64,000 bases of DNA from Tetragonia tetragonoides (taxonomy: Eukaryota > Streptophyta > Magnoliopsida > Caryophyllales > Aizoaceae): NCBI GenBank assembly GCA_038025085.1, contig CM076146.1:18326001-18390000 (forward strand). The letters are read 5' to 3'. A model generated the notes under the pieces. The model was not told where the DNA came from. It made no database searches and saw nothing but the letters and a program-made list of their open reading frames with translations. A program made the position numbers and the translations under genes. Each line of letters begins with the position of its first letter. Within the stretch, counting starts at the first letter, position 1. Shown here in pieces: positions 10,867 through 22,202 of this stretch.

Positions 10867-11980
10867 CCACAAAAGAAAAGTTTTAAAACAAAAAGTGGGA
10901 AGTTTTCTATCTAGAATATTCTATCAACATAGTTACCCTTGGGGACTAAGTAATGGGTTTAGGTCAAAAGATCTCGACGAGGGATAAAGCAAAAAATATT
11001 ATACTCTTGACTAAAAGGAGAGGGGAGAGATATTATCTCGACTCAATATGGGATAAAGCAAAAGATATTATACTCTTGACTAAAAGTAGGGGGAGAGATA
11101 TTATCTCGACTCAATATGGGATAAAGCAAAAGATATTATACTCTTGACTAAAAGGAGAGGGGAGAGATATTATCTCGACTCAATATGGGATAAAGCAAAA
11201 GATATTATACTCTTGACTAAAAGGAGAGGGGAGAGATATTGTCGAGATCTTTGACTAAAACTCACTACCTAAATAATGGCAAAGAATAAAGCATTAAATA
11301 TTTCCTAAGGTAACAAGCATCATATAGAACATTCGGGGATATTGTTTCCTAAAAATGAAGATTCTAGACTCAATCTTAAGACAAAATCTAGACTCAAAAA
11401 GGAAAAGATCCTAATTGGGGTCTAGCCTAATACTCTATGACGCGACCACAACGACTACCCAAAGATTGTGTTCACATATGGGCAAACAGCACAACAACGC
11501 AAATGACATGATCATGAAAATCTAGCATGGACATGGGACTGAGTTTCGACCTAAAACATTGGTTCTAGTTCATGCAATGGGGTAGGCTTAAGGGTTTTGG
11601 TCAAAAGGTACTCATGATCAAGAATGTACAACAATCCGCGGGATGCGTGACAATGTGATGCATTCTTGTTATCCTACTCGTCGAATGGACGAATGCGTAG
11701 GAAGCTACATGAGGTGGGGGGATCCATGTTTATTCTTGGCAAAGAAGAATCGAGTGGATTCTCACCAAGGCACTTCACCACACTCCATTGGCTAAGAAAC
11801 TACTTTGAACTTGCAAAAAACAAGCTCGGAAGTCGCGCAAGCGCATGCACATGAATGCAATGGATGCAATTTAACAAGATGAATGACAGGTCACAAAAAT
11901 AATAATAAGAACACTCAAGGTAGTGAACCAAGCAAAAATAGTAGCATTGAATCGATTTTCAAGTTACACCCTCTTAATCA
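10867..11980 (-). other. Element A leader between primer site and gag
   Basis: Non-coding AT-rich sequence. Apart from the tandem repeat at 10981-11245 I see no domain. The leader is on the minus strand between the GTGGCGACTTC motif (11981-12001) and gag. Confidence 0.55.
10981..11245. repeat. Tandem repeat, about 3.8 copies of a 68-69-bp unit
   Basis: Units start at 10981, 11050, 11118 and 11187, each beginning gggataaagcaaaa and containing ctcttgactaaaa and gagagatattatctcgact. Copies differ by only a few bases or single-base indels. Tandem repeats in untranslated parts are common in Tat elements. Open frames through the array are artefacts of the period. Confidence 0.95.
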
Positions 11981-12001
11981 TGTCCCCAGTGAAGTCGCCA
12001 C
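11981..12001 (-). promoter_or_regulatory. Candidate primer binding site/leader motif of element A
   Basis: On the minus strand the sequence reads GTGGCGACTTCACTGGGGAC. It resembles the TGGCGACTC...GGGGA motif I associate with the primer region of Tat/Ogre elements. A second partial copy, GGTGGCGACTTCT, lies at 12151-12163. Which of the two is the true primer site is not settled, because no clean CA LTR end abuts either. Confidence 0.45.
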
Positions 12002-12952
12002 TATAGGCTACCAGATTTTTCTCCCCTTTTTTCATTTCCGAGCGGCCGACTGGATAGCTTGGGAGAGCATCTTTTGGGTTTCGTGAATCTCTCGAGTGTG
12101 AGTGCACATGAAGATTTTCTTTTCGTACTAAGGACAAGATTAAGATTGTCAGAAGTCGCCACCAAATTTAAGGAAATTTGACGCCCTTGGAATCAAGTCG
12201 ATAGTCTACAAAGACGTCAACTCAATTCCTGTGCACCCCAATCCCTATTGGGGAAATTGACTTCATAAATGAGTTCGGGGGCATGAGTACGAGCTAGAAA
12301 GGTGTTAGGCACCCAACTCGCCCGTTTAAAACAACAACCTTTACTAATCAATTTAATGCGATTATTAATGCTACGGTTCCAAACAAGGTTCAATTTGTCC
12401 AAATTCCTAGTTTTAACTAATGGGTTGAACAAATATTACTAATGTGACCACTTTTAACAACTTATCAAATTTACATGCTTTTATGCTAAAAAAAATAAAA
12501 AAATGCTAAACCTGCAGATTAAGAGGCAAACAAGACAATTTATTCCCCAATCACAAACAAGCATAATTTATAATAAAGAGCAATAAATAAAAACATGCAT
12601 TCATTCATCCATTGGGTTTAACACAAGCCCTTTTGCTCAAAACGCGCCATGCATGTACATATCACATAAACCAAATTCGTTAGTAGATAACAAGCAGTAT
12701 ATATAATTTATTGAAACCCTCACGTTGGATTACGTGGATGCTCACAATGAACTTATTGAGTTGTTATGCTTGAACTCTTGCTCTTGATGAAGTATGAAGG
12801 TTTATTTTGTGGTGCTAGGGTTAGCCTAAAGAGGGAGTAGAATCAGAATTTAGGGTTTAATACGAGAGAGAAGGTCTAAACTCTAAAACGCCCAACCGAG
12901 AGACCAACTTGAGAGAGAAACTGCAAACCTCTTCAACTGAGCCCTAAGGTTT

Positions 12953-12962
12953 GTTTATATAG
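12953..12962 (-). promoter_or_regulatory. TATA box of element A LTR
   Basis: The minus strand reads CTATATAAAC, followed after about 30 bp by a GGGCTCAGTTGAAGAGG-like leader and CT-rich sequence. It is consistent with a pol II start site at about 12925. Confidence 0.5.
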
Positions 12963-13057
12963 AAGAAAGGGAGCTGCCAGGGTTTGGCACGGAATTCGAA
13001 TGGGCCTTGAGTTTTCCGTTTGCGAGAAAAGGTCCTGGCAGTGATGCAACTTGGCCG

Positions 13058-13130
13058 AGCGGTTGAACCGCTAGGACAAGTGGTTGAACCGCCTGGCAAG
13101 CGGCTCAGCCGCTTGTCCTAGCAGCCAACA
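13058..13130. repeat. Cluster of nested short hairpins in U3
   Basis: Short palindromes are packed here: AGCGGTTGAACCGCT, GTGGTTGAACCGCC (imperfect) and AAGCGGCTCAGCCGCTT. They are framed by CTAGGACAAG (13069) and its inverse CTTGTCCTAG (ending about 13119). The block is GC-rich against AT-rich surroundings and lies just upstream of the element A TATA box. Confidence 0.8.
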
Positions 13131-13168
13131 CTTGAGCTCAAGCGTGGCTGCTTGATGCGTGGCCGCTT

Positions 13169-13247
13169 GAGGAGGGTCGTATTTATAGGGCTAGCGGCGC
13201 TAGGCTGTTATCCCAGCGCCGCTAGACCTATAAATATGACCCTCCTC
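13169..13247. repeat. Near-perfect inverted repeat around duplicated TATA regions
   Basis: The arms are 13169-13201 and 13215-13247: 33 nt with two mismatches and a 13-nt loop. Each arm contains a TATA box (CCTATAAATATG at 13227 on +, its mirror at about 13178-13190 on -) and the block AGCGGCGCTAG. It marks the head-to-head meeting of two oppositely oriented LTR sequences. Confidence 0.9.
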
Positions 13248-13821
13248 CCTCAGTTCAAATCAGACAGTCTACAGTTGACACCCTCGATTCTCAGGAGTAT
13301 TAACACTGAACTTCCCCCTCTTTCTTCCAACTTTGAGATATTGTCTTTACTATTTTTGCTAAATAGCCTACAGTTCAGGTACTAACTCCTGAGGGCTCAA
13401 ATTAGATTATTTGCCTAATTGTTTATTTTTCTAGTAGTCAAAATTTAGATATCATGCTAATAACGTCTTTTATTGCTTACTAAATATTGTCTTTCAAAGC
13501 ATGTCTAGTTGTTGTAATGTTCTACTTGCCAATCAAATGCATGTCTAAACAAGGGTCAATAATAAATGTTGTGATGCTTGTGATGAACCAATTAATAGTC
13601 TAAGTCTAGGTTGTTAATCCGGTTTGTGTGGGAATTATGTCTTTAAATTATTAAGCAAACTTGAGTTAGTAGAGGCCGTCATAAAACGGGCGAGTTAGGT
13701 GCCTAACACCTTCCCACCTCGTACCTTCGCCCCCGAACCTTTTATTCTTGGGTACTCATATGTTCTATATGAGCGGGAGTCTTTCTTAAAACATGATTAG
13801 TTCACTTATCGCGCTATTGGG
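13205..13821 (+). mobile_element. Plus-strand LTR/leader fragment of a Tat-like element
   Basis: It begins at the palindrome with TATA at 13228-13237, followed by a transcribed-leader-like sequence. The phrase CGGGCGAGTTAGGTGCCTAACACC at 13689 corresponds to the minus-strand phrase of element A at about 12320. No primer site, gag or pol in + orientation follows. The fragment ends where minus-strand element B pol sequence begins (about 13860). Confidence 0.5.
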
Positions 13822-13860
13822 TTGTCCCTTCGGATTGTCCCTTCGGTTTGTCCCTTCGAT
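13822..13860. repeat. 13-bp tandem repeat, 3 copies
   Basis: TTGTCCCTTCGG followed by A, T or A is repeated at 13822, 13835 and 13848. The repeat lies at the boundary between the + strand LTR fragment and element B. Confidence 0.9.
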
Positions 13861-13929
13861 AAAACGTCGATAGGAGATCTTTACAAAAGCTTTTCTAACT
13901 CGATGGTCCCTTAAACTTATCTAAACCTC

Positions 13930-15086
13930 CAGCTTACAAATTTTCTATAAGGACGCACTTCGTGGGCGATAGAAATCCCAGGTCCTTACACAGGTTAACT
14001 TCTTCTAATGGATCTTGTATTTCCATTTTCATATCTTCATTCTTTCCCCTGATCGTTCTGGTCCTTCATATAGGATATTTTCTTCTTGCATTTCTTTCAA
14101 TTTGTTTGTCATCACATGAATCAATTTTTGCTTACTGTTTAATCGTGCCACCACTCTTAGGGTTTTATCTAAAGCATTCTTCAATTCAACTACATAACCA
14201 TTTTCTTCCTAAAAAACATCTGTATTGATTTGAATAGGATTTTTACAAGCTATTGTTCTAGACATAATAACTATTGAAAAATAAGATAATAATTACAACT
14301 ATTTCTAATCCTATCTCTAGGAAGCTGTAATTTTCAAAGGTCCTTCCTTTAGCTTGTTGCTAAAATCCTTGGCCTTAGTTTCGGTGTCTTCTTCTGGCCT
14401 TCGCTTGTCTCCTTTCTGTTGTTGTTTTTCGAGCACCTCTATTCGAATTGGTGCGCACTCCCCTTTGTAGAACCTGGCTTTCACAAAGTTAGCAGTAGTT
14501 AGATGAGGCTGTTCTTCTGCCTTTACAGTTTCAAACTTTTCTCCATTCCAAGTTTTCAGAATTTGGTGTAAAGTAGATGGTATGCAATAATTGATAACTA
14601 GAACTAGTATCAACTACAAAAAAATGTAGTATAGGAAATCGTATTCCCTACTTTAACCTTGACTGGTAACAGTCCATTCGTTTTAGTGGCTTGTCCAAAG
14701 AAGCCATATACTGCTACATCTGCAATTATTAAATCCTTCGTGGATTTTCCTAAGAATGGGAGAGTAGATAATGGTAGTACATTCACGGCTGCTCCATTAT
14801 CAATTAAAACCCTATTTATACCTACATTATCAATTTCTGCTTTAATATATAGGGGTTTAATAAGATTGTTATTTATGGCTTTTCTATCCAATAGATCTTT
14901 TAAAACTGGGTCTATGTCATGTTCACAAGCACAGGCCACAGTTTCTTCGATATCTAAAATATTTAAGTTCTCATAACACCTTAAAGCTAGGAGTGTATTT
15001 TCGATAAATTCATATGGTGAGTCATCTAAAGTAGAACTTAAGTTTCTTTTTAACTCTAATGGAGAGGACATACCTGTTTGGGCCAC
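13930..15086 (-). pseudogene. Element B aspartic protease and pre-RT segment
   Basis: The minus frame 15086-14610 contains the retroviral-type aspartic protease: KPLYIKAEIDNVGINRVLIDN with catalytic DNGA, then VNVLPLSTLPF and, further on, FFGQATKTNGLLPVKVKVGN. DNGA/DGGS variants are normal in plant Ty3/gypsy proteases. The frame then breaks near 14610 into a second frame (14613-14317), which is Lys/Glu-rich. It ends near 13960 with a DPLEEVNL segment, the usual start of the RT lead-in. The protease would process the polyprotein, but the truncation removes its substrate domains. Confidence 0.65.
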
Positions 15087-15092
15087 GAATTC

Positions 15093-18000
15093 CTAGGCCT
15101 CATCTTCCTCCTCGATCTCGTGCCATCGAAGTTGATCCCTGGTTAGCCCTTCTTGCTGGATCTCTGGATGCATGATCTCTACCATGCTAAATTCTGCTTT
15201 GTCTTCGAAATTCAAAGCACGTTGTATAGCTTCCGTTCGTGCAAACTCCTCGTCGTTGACGTAAATTTCGATTCCGTCATCTGAGGTATACTCATCTTCC
15301 TCTTTGTCTCTCCTTTCGAACTTGTTTGAGTGGACTTTCACTTCCCTCATTTGATCGCTTAGGGTGTCTATATCCACCCCTTCACTTCCTCTGGTTGAAC
15401 ATTCGATTTGTCCAACCTTAATTTGCAACGTTCCTTTCAACATTGCATCCTCATCAATCTTCAGTTGCTTGATGTGGGCTTCCTGTTGCATTTTCATTGC
15501 AACTTGAGCCCTTGCATGACTTAACTTCTCAGCCACCTGTCTTCGTTCCTGGTCTTTCGAAGGGATATTTCCTAGTTGAGTCATGTTAAAAGTCCTCATG
15601 TTTTGTTGAGGCAATCCCCCTCTTAGGGCATATCTGCCCGCAATGTTTCACCTCTTCCTCCTCGATGCCCTCTTCCTGCAGGAAACACATACGTTCGTGG
15701 ACACTTGGGTATTCCATAGATTCGTTGGTAGGCAGGTACCCCATTTGGATTGTTGGGTATAATATGTAGACGCACGAATTCGAAGTGCAGAATATCAAAA
15801 CAGTCAGGACATAATACCTTCTGTAGCCCCTTTAGATTGGTAGCAATTTTCGGAGTTACTACCCCTTCTGTTTCGAGGGCTTCTTTATATGTCTTGTCCC
15901 TGGCATTGGTTGTTTGTTCTTTGTTAACAGGCCTTAGCTCCTACTGATGTACTTCAATGTCATCAGCAGATTCCCTTCCTACGGTGACCCTTTCGACGTA
16001 GGTCAGCTCAACCGTTCCTAGTTCCATTTGCTGGGCAACGAACCTCCGGAATATCTGACATTGGTCAATAGTGTGTAGTGTATTCATGTGCCACCTACAC
16101 ATTCCTTCTAGCCCTTCGTCCTTGACCTTTGGGAAGGTCAAAATGTCCTGGTCTATGTACCTGTTGAACATGATGTTGGCCATCTTCGTGTAATTCGATA
16201 ACTGTAATCACGAGATGGTAGAAGTATCAATATCTATCATGTTTATTTCTAAGGTTTGTTGAAAAGGATCTTTTTCAATTTATGTTTTGTCTTCCTCAGG
16301 AAAAAATAGTTCCTTATCTTCTATCTTCTTCTGTATAATATTTCGAAAATATGTACAGTTCCTTAGTTTTATGTGTTGTAATATTATGCGATTTACAGTA
16401 TGGCTTCTTTTCCAATTCTGAATTCGACGGTATCCTAATTTTCCTGGTCCTTCTAATATTATTATTAGCAAGTAACCAATCGAATATCTTATTGGTTTTC
16501 GTTGTATCAAAGGTATACTTCTTAGGTTTTCCTCCTATTTCAACGAAAACGTCTTTCTTTACGAGTTTAGGACTAGAGAATGGTGGTCCTTTTTAAATTC
16601 AGTATAAGCTACTTCAAATGAATCCTCAAACACCCATGGTGCCTCTACTTCGAATGCATTAAAACCTTGGTGTTTTCTTTGACTATCTTCCCTTAGCATG
16701 TTTTCATATCGTATTGCACTTTCTGCTAATTTCCTAAAGTCGTGGAATGGAAGACCATCAAATTTCATTCTATATTCTATAGCCATATTTTCTTTAGCTA
16801 ATTATACAAATTCTTTTTCAGGTAAATTTTTATGACAACGTATTCCAGCCCTTTTAAATCTAGACAGATAATCTTCTACTGACTCTCCAGTATGATGTCT
16901 TATTCTAGCTAAGTCACTCATCGAAATGCCCTGATCGGTACTGACAAAGCGATTTTGGAAGTGAAATTGTATTTTTTCCCAGCTATGTATCGATTTTGGG
17001 GCTCGGCTTATATACCAATTAAAGGCAGTTCCACTTAAAGAACTAGGGAACATTTGAAGCTTCAGATATTCTTCATCTTCTGCTTCTCTACATTGACATG
17101 AGAATCTAGCTACATGTTCTAAATCAGAAAGATTATCTTCTCCTGAAAATAATATAAAGTCAGAGACTCTAAATCCTCGAGAAAATGAGTGTGCTCTATA
17201 TACCCAGTCTGGATAAGGCTTACTCGTTAAAGGCCTATGTACTTTTCTTAAGGTTGGCCCATATAGCCTTTCCACAATTTATTCAATTTGTGATTGAATA
17301 AGTTCTTCTCCCATCATTCCTGGCATCGAGTAGGGATATGCAATGGGTTGTGCACTATATGGATGATTGTTGTTATCATTCGTTCCATATCTAGGATTAT
17401 TATAATGTGAATTTTGGCCAAAATTTTTTTGCCTTCTCCCTTGATAATTTCCTTCGAGAGGATGATAGGAGTTTCCTTGTCCAACTGGGATATGCCCATG
17501 TGGATTAGCCTAAGGATACATAGGTTGTGAGGATATATTAGATGTCCTGGGATATTTGAAAGGAATTCCAGGGGTTTTATCTTTCCCTATGTTATTTCTA
17601 TCTCCTGATGGTCCGAAACCTAGATTCGTATTAACCCCAGGGGAGGATGTTAAATTAATAGGATTCGATGGTTGGCCTATTTTGAAATTTCTTTATGCTC
17701 GTTGGGGTTCCCTTGGGAAACCTGGTGGTGGATACCCTATAGGTTACTCGGTATTATTCCCTATAGGCATTTTATCTTTTAAAGTTCCTTAACCCAACTG
17801 TATGACCTTTTCGATGAGTTGGTTATGCTTTTCAATATGTGGCTATAGATTAACTGTCACGTTGGTAACCATGCTTTTCGACAAGGCTAAAAATGTAGAT
17901 CTAAAGGTCTCATTTATATCTAGTATAATTTTATTTACTTCCCTAGACAGACTATCTTTCGAATCTGCAGCTACGCTTTCTATGATTTGGTGACAAACCC

Positions 18001-18256
18001 TTGAAGTGTAATGCGCTAAGGCTCTATATTGATCATTATACTCTTTTCGTTGGATTTCTCGATCAGCCAATAGAGTTTCTTTCATACATTCAACAAACTT
18101 CTCATAAATTTCGTGTATATCAAATCTTGATTTTCGAGGAGTTTCTTCCTTAGAAGATGAGCCTTGAGGTTGGGATGTTACATTTGAAGCATTATCCTCT
18201 ATTTGGACACTCATATCACCAGATATGTTTCTTACAAGAGACCTAGTTTGAGGCAT
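15093..18256 (-). pseudogene. Element B gag
   Basis: This is a chain of minus frames: 18256-17843 (N-terminal, helical, MPQTRSLVRN start), a Pro/Gly/Asn-rich linker (17800-17320), the gag core 17275-16802 (SGTAFNWYISRAPKSIHSW, ESVEDYLSRFKRAG), 16786-16559, and a knuckle CRWHMNTLHTIDQC near 16100. An acidic helical segment to 15093 follows. At least five stops or frameshifts separate them. The core's FNWY and W-x3-Q/F pattern is the retrotransposon gag signature. The ATG at 18254-18256 is the natural start, preceded by a leader. Confidence 0.65.
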
Positions 18257-18890
18257 TAGATAGGTTTATTCGTGGAGTGTACTTCGTTCCTCCCACTGTG
18301 GTTGCAAAATTTGTTGATGTGCGTGGTACTTAGGGGTCAAAAGCAACCTATAAGGGCAGCCCTACGCACCCTAAAACGTCCTTAAAAAGGTCGAGGACTA
18401 TCTTGGAGCAGGCCGCTCCCTATTCGAACCCACTCCTCCACCCCCAACACTTCTCGGTCAAAGGCGGACACTTATCAACAATGACAGTTATTTTCGTATA
18501 CTTCAACAGAAAGCCACACAGACAAGCATAAATTGGAAATTTAAAAGAGCAATATTAGGATGAAATCTCAAACATACTTCATTCGATCAGAGTAAGGCAT
18601 ACATTCGATTCAAAGCACAAAAAACAAAGGATAAACAATTATACCTCAAAAGAAGGCTAGCCTACTGATAATCTACTCCTAAGATACACTAACACTACTC
18701 CAATGTCTACTTTGTGACGTATATATATAAGCCTTTTATTTTATAAAGACTTCTCAAGGACTTCTTATTCATTTTGACTTTGACTTTTTTTGACCAATTT
18801 ATCTACTGTATTCTAAGTCCATTTTATTTCGTGTATAACACTAACAATATACCTTTTCCAGGCTTTCAATATTGTTTACCAAATCAATAG
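18257..18890 (-). other. Element B leader and partial 5' LTR
   Basis: On the minus strand a candidate LTR end (...CACATCAACA) lies at about 18312, followed by TTTGCAACCACAGTGGGA, a possible primer site, and then the gag leader. A TATA-like ATATATATA is at 18720-18730. The start of this LTR is missing because element C sequence abuts it near 18890. The boundary is approximate. Confidence 0.4.
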
Positions 18891-20484
18891 TCAAAATATC
18901 ATTAACTTATTGATACAACACGCTGACAAACATGATCCAAATAGCGATAGGCTATATACAAATTGAACAAATATTAATATATCTTTAGTCCAATATCCCA
19001 AATAATTACTCCACGTAATTACAAAGATTAACATGTATTATCATATAACATGAATCGCAACAAGTAGACATTGTTACCCAAAGTGAATTTCCAACATTTA
19101 TCAACATGCATTCACTATCATATAATTCTATACGAATTATCATAAGGAAATAATTAACAATTATTTTTGTCACAAGTCCAACTATGAATTATCATTCTCA
19201 ATCCAATACTAGACATGCAATACTAACAATGAATTACAGAATTCATCTAGACATGAATTACCTTTAGTGATAAGGTAATCACGACAACCTAACGTAAGCT
19301 CCTTACGTTCACGTGCGGCCAACAAGCCCTAACAAATCCAAAATAATCTAATAGTCAACACTTTGACTTCTAAACCTCTTAATTAAACTCTAAAGATGAT
19401 TTAGTACCCTTAATTAAAATATTTAAGTTGCAAATATTTAAGTTGCTAGAATTTTAATTACTCATGCATGCTCAAAAGTTTCAAAAAACAGAATTTACAT
19501 AAACCAAATTAGGAAACTTTGCAAAACCCTAATTGAAGTCAACAAGTCAAACCACCAAAACACCACCCAAAACACCACCACCAGCGGGCCCCCTGGTGGT
19601 GTTGGTTGGCGCCTGGCGGCGCACGGCTAGGCCGTGCGTCGCGCAGGCTTTGGCCGTGTTGCCCCTTAAACTTTTTTTTTTAAAATCAATTTTAACAAAT
19701 CCAAATCTAATTTAGATCTGAATAATTAATAAATTTGCAGATTTAAAAAAACCACAAGAGTCAATCTTTTAACCCAACATTTGATTCAAATTCAATAAAA
19801 ACATCAAACCCAACCCTAATCATGATTCTAACATGCAAAATAGTAGAATCTAGCAACCCTAGGTCAAAAAAAAAAATTAGGGTTTGCTCATTAACAAACT
19901 AGGGTTCATAAAAGCAAAGAATTTGAATCAAGAATATACTTTTAATAATCAAAACTAGTTAAAAACACTTACTTGGAATAAAAAAGGATCAAACTTGGGC
20001 AAGAGGATGAATTGTGAAAGAGTAGGAAATTCACTTTCTTCTTCCTCTTGGGGTTCAGTCGTGCGTGTGAGAGAGAGAAAGATGAGACGTGTTTTTTGTG
20101 TCAGTTGTTTTAGAAGTAGAGTATATTTAGGAACTCAAACATATTACTTCTTTCTCTCAACTTCTCCTTTCCTAAAATCTCTCCTAAGATCACTCCTCAA
20201 TCCACCAATTTAGGAAATAATTTTTATCAAAATAAAACTGAATTTTGGTGCCTTAATTTCGGCTACCTGCCGAAAATAATGGCCCAATTATTCACCCATA
20301 ATTTCCCACCAAAATCTTTTTATTTAATTTGGCCCAATTATAATTAATTAGGTCCAAAACAAAAACCCAATATTAATTAGTCACTTTAAACATTTATGAG
20401 CCCAATTAATATTTTAAATCCAATTTTGCAATTTCTTTTTAAGTAATTATTATTCTAAAATGAATAATAATACGGGGTATTACA
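18890..20484 (-). mobile_element. Element C 3' LTR, outer part truncated
   Basis: It aligns with 26780-28450 (shared phrases such as catgcattcactatcatataattctacacgaattatcataagg and the closing aataataatacggggtattaca). The LTR start TGTAATACCCC is intact at 20484 (minus). The terminal ~100 bp with the GGTGTTACA end is missing. A GC-rich island with potential hairpins occupies 19550-19670 in otherwise AT-rich sequence. Confidence 0.8.
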
Positions 20485-20760
20485 TCCTTACCCCCTTAAA
20501 AGAAGTTTCGTCCTCGAAACTTAGGATCACCACCAAAGTGACGCTAGTTCCATAAGGCGATGTTTTCACCACAACTTTCAAAGTTCAACGCAATAAGACA
20601 ACTCGAAAGTTTAAAAGTTTTTCACAACTTTTCCAAATAACAAAATGAGCATGATGCAATGCAATGCAATGAGTTTTTCAGTCTTTGCTTCTTTTCTTTT
20701 GTAGATTGTTACACCCTTCCCCCCTTAAAAAGGTTTCGACCCCGAAACTAAGGTTAAGTA
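20485..20760 (-). promoter_or_regulatory. Element C 3' UTR with two polypurine-tract modules
   Basis: On the minus strand, gtttcggggtcgaaacctttttaag then GGGGGGAAGGG and TGTAACA end at 20707. About 229 bp later, a second cgaggacgaaacttcttttaaggg is followed by GGTAAGGA and TGTAATACCCC at 20484. The second module starts the actual LTR. The first looks like an equivalent start that this family does not use. Confidence 0.75.
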
Positions 20761-22202
20761 CCTTGTTCGAACAGTTGAGGATAACGCTTGCGCATATCAG
20801 CCTCAGTCTCCCAAGTCGCCTCTTCGACTTTGTGGTTATCCCCCAACACTTTCACAAGATTGATCGTAGACGCACGAGTTTTCTTCGATTTCTCGTCTAG
20901 GATCCTCAATCACCGATTTAGTTCGCTTCTCAAGGACTCGAACTGGTTGCTCTTCATACGTAAGTGTATCATCTAACACTACCCTTTCAGGATTTAGCAC
21001 ATGACTTGGATCATGGTGATACCTCTTGAGTTGTGACACTTGGTACACATCATGCACTTGCTCCAAATCCATAGGCATAGCAAGCCTATCAGCGATCTCT
21101 CCGATTCTTTCAAGAATCTCATAGGGTCCAATGTACTTTGGGCTAAGCTTTCCTTTGCGCCCAAATCTCATCACTCCACGAGTGGGTGATACTTTGAGAA
21201 GTACCTTCTCACCAACTTGGAAGTCCTCCATTCGTCGATGTTGATCTTCATAGGCTTTCTGTCTATCTTGTGCAGCTTTCATCTTCTCTTGGACAAGTTT
21301 CACTTGATCCACAGTCTCTTGGATAGAATCCGAACCCAAAACAAAGGTCTCACTTATGTCATTGCAACACGTAGGAGATCGACACTTCCTCCCATACAAT
21401 GCCTAATAAGGTGCTCTACCAATGCTCGCATGGTAGCTATTGTTGTAGGAGAACTCAATCAAAGGCAAACTCTTCTCCCAAGAGTCCTTCATCCCTAGAG
21501 CACAAGCTCTCAACATGTCCTCCGATGTCTGAATAGTACGCTCCGTTTGACCATCTGTCGAAGGATGAAATGTCATACTAAACTTCAACTTTGTACCAAA
21601 AGCATTCTGCAATTTGTCCCAAAAGTTCGACAAGAATCTCGTATCCCTGTCTGACACAATGTCTATAGGCACTCCATGTAACCTTAAGACCTCTTTCACA
21701 TAAGATTCAGCGAGTTGGTCCATTGACCAAGTCTTCTTCATTGCAATAAATCTTGCCTTTTTTGTCAATCGATCGACAATAACCCAAATAGTGTCCTTCC
21801 CGGACCTCGTCTTTGGTAAACCAGTCACGAAATTCATCGAGATTGAATCCCATTTCCATTTCGGAACTTCCAGCAATTGAACAAGACCTCCAGGCCTTAT
21901 ATGCTCGATCTTCACCTTTTGGCAAGTAAGGCACCTTGCCACATACTCAGCACACTCCCGCTTCATGTTTGTACACCAAAACTGAAGTTTCAAGTCTTTG
22001 TACAGCTATCACCACTTGGGTGAACAGAATACGCAGTTCCATGCGCCTCATCAAGAATCTTTCGCTTCAGCTCGGCGTTGTTTGGTTCAAACCAATGCCC
22101 CTTCTTCTTGATCGTACCATCATCAAGGATCTCATAATCAGGATGCTTCCCATCCTTGATCTTGACACGCAACTCCTCTAGAAATGGGTCATGGACTTGC
22201 AA
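20761..22202 (-). pseudogene. Element C integrase and chromodomain
   Basis: Minus frames 22202-21990, 21993-21403 and 21399-20836 carry the zinc part (HGTAYSVHPSGD, CAEYVARCLTCQ), the catalytic core ([34 protein letters not shown]) and the GPY/F module (GKLSPKYIGPYEILERIG). A frameshift near 20875 separates the last frame from a chromodomain tail readable as VEEATWETEADMRKRYPQLF. The chromodomain identifies a chromovirus and is thought to direct insertion to heterochromatin. D, D and E of the core are all present. Confidence 0.8.

Larger units (their letters stand above)
12002..13168 (-). mobile_element. 5' LTR (U3-R-U5) of element A, boundaries approximate
   Basis: On the minus strand this region contains a TATA box (12953-12962), a CT-rich leader and the phrase GGGCGAGTTGGGTGCCTAACACC (12320-12295). 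The same phrase is found in + orientation at 13690, in a second LTR piece. Upstream of the TATA box lies a hairpin-rich GC block (13058-13130). The exact start and end are uncertain because the matching 3' LTR is outside the window. Confidence 0.55.
13861..18890 (-). mobile_element. Element B: 3'-truncated Tat-like retrotransposon (gag and protease only)
   Basis: In minus orientation the order is LTR/leader (18890-18257), gag (18256-15941), linker and protease (15086-14610). A short pol lead-in ends in EEVNLCKDLGF near 13960, where homologous elements continue into RT. RT, RNase H and integrase are absent and the sequence passes into an oppositely oriented LTR fragment. The C-x2-H-x4-H-x4-C knuckle matches element A's type, but the gag sequence differs, so this is a different family of the same lineage. 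Confidence 0.65.

Noticed and set aside
10953..11147. 64-codon + frame with a repeated KAK-LLTK pattern
   Set aside because: It is a by-product of the 68-69-bp tandem repeat in the element A leader.
10981..11245. Possible CRISPR-like array
   Set aside because: Units are direct tandem copies without spacers, in plant retrotransposon leader sequence.
13689..13712. Possible tRNA-like or conserved RNA because of GGGCGAGTTAGGTGCC
   Set aside because: The phrase also occurs in minus orientation in the element A LTR (about 12320), so it is LTR sequence. No cloverleaf could be drawn.
13962..14228. 88-codon + frame, hydrophobic
   Set aside because: It lies opposite the pre-RT segment of element B and has no independent support.
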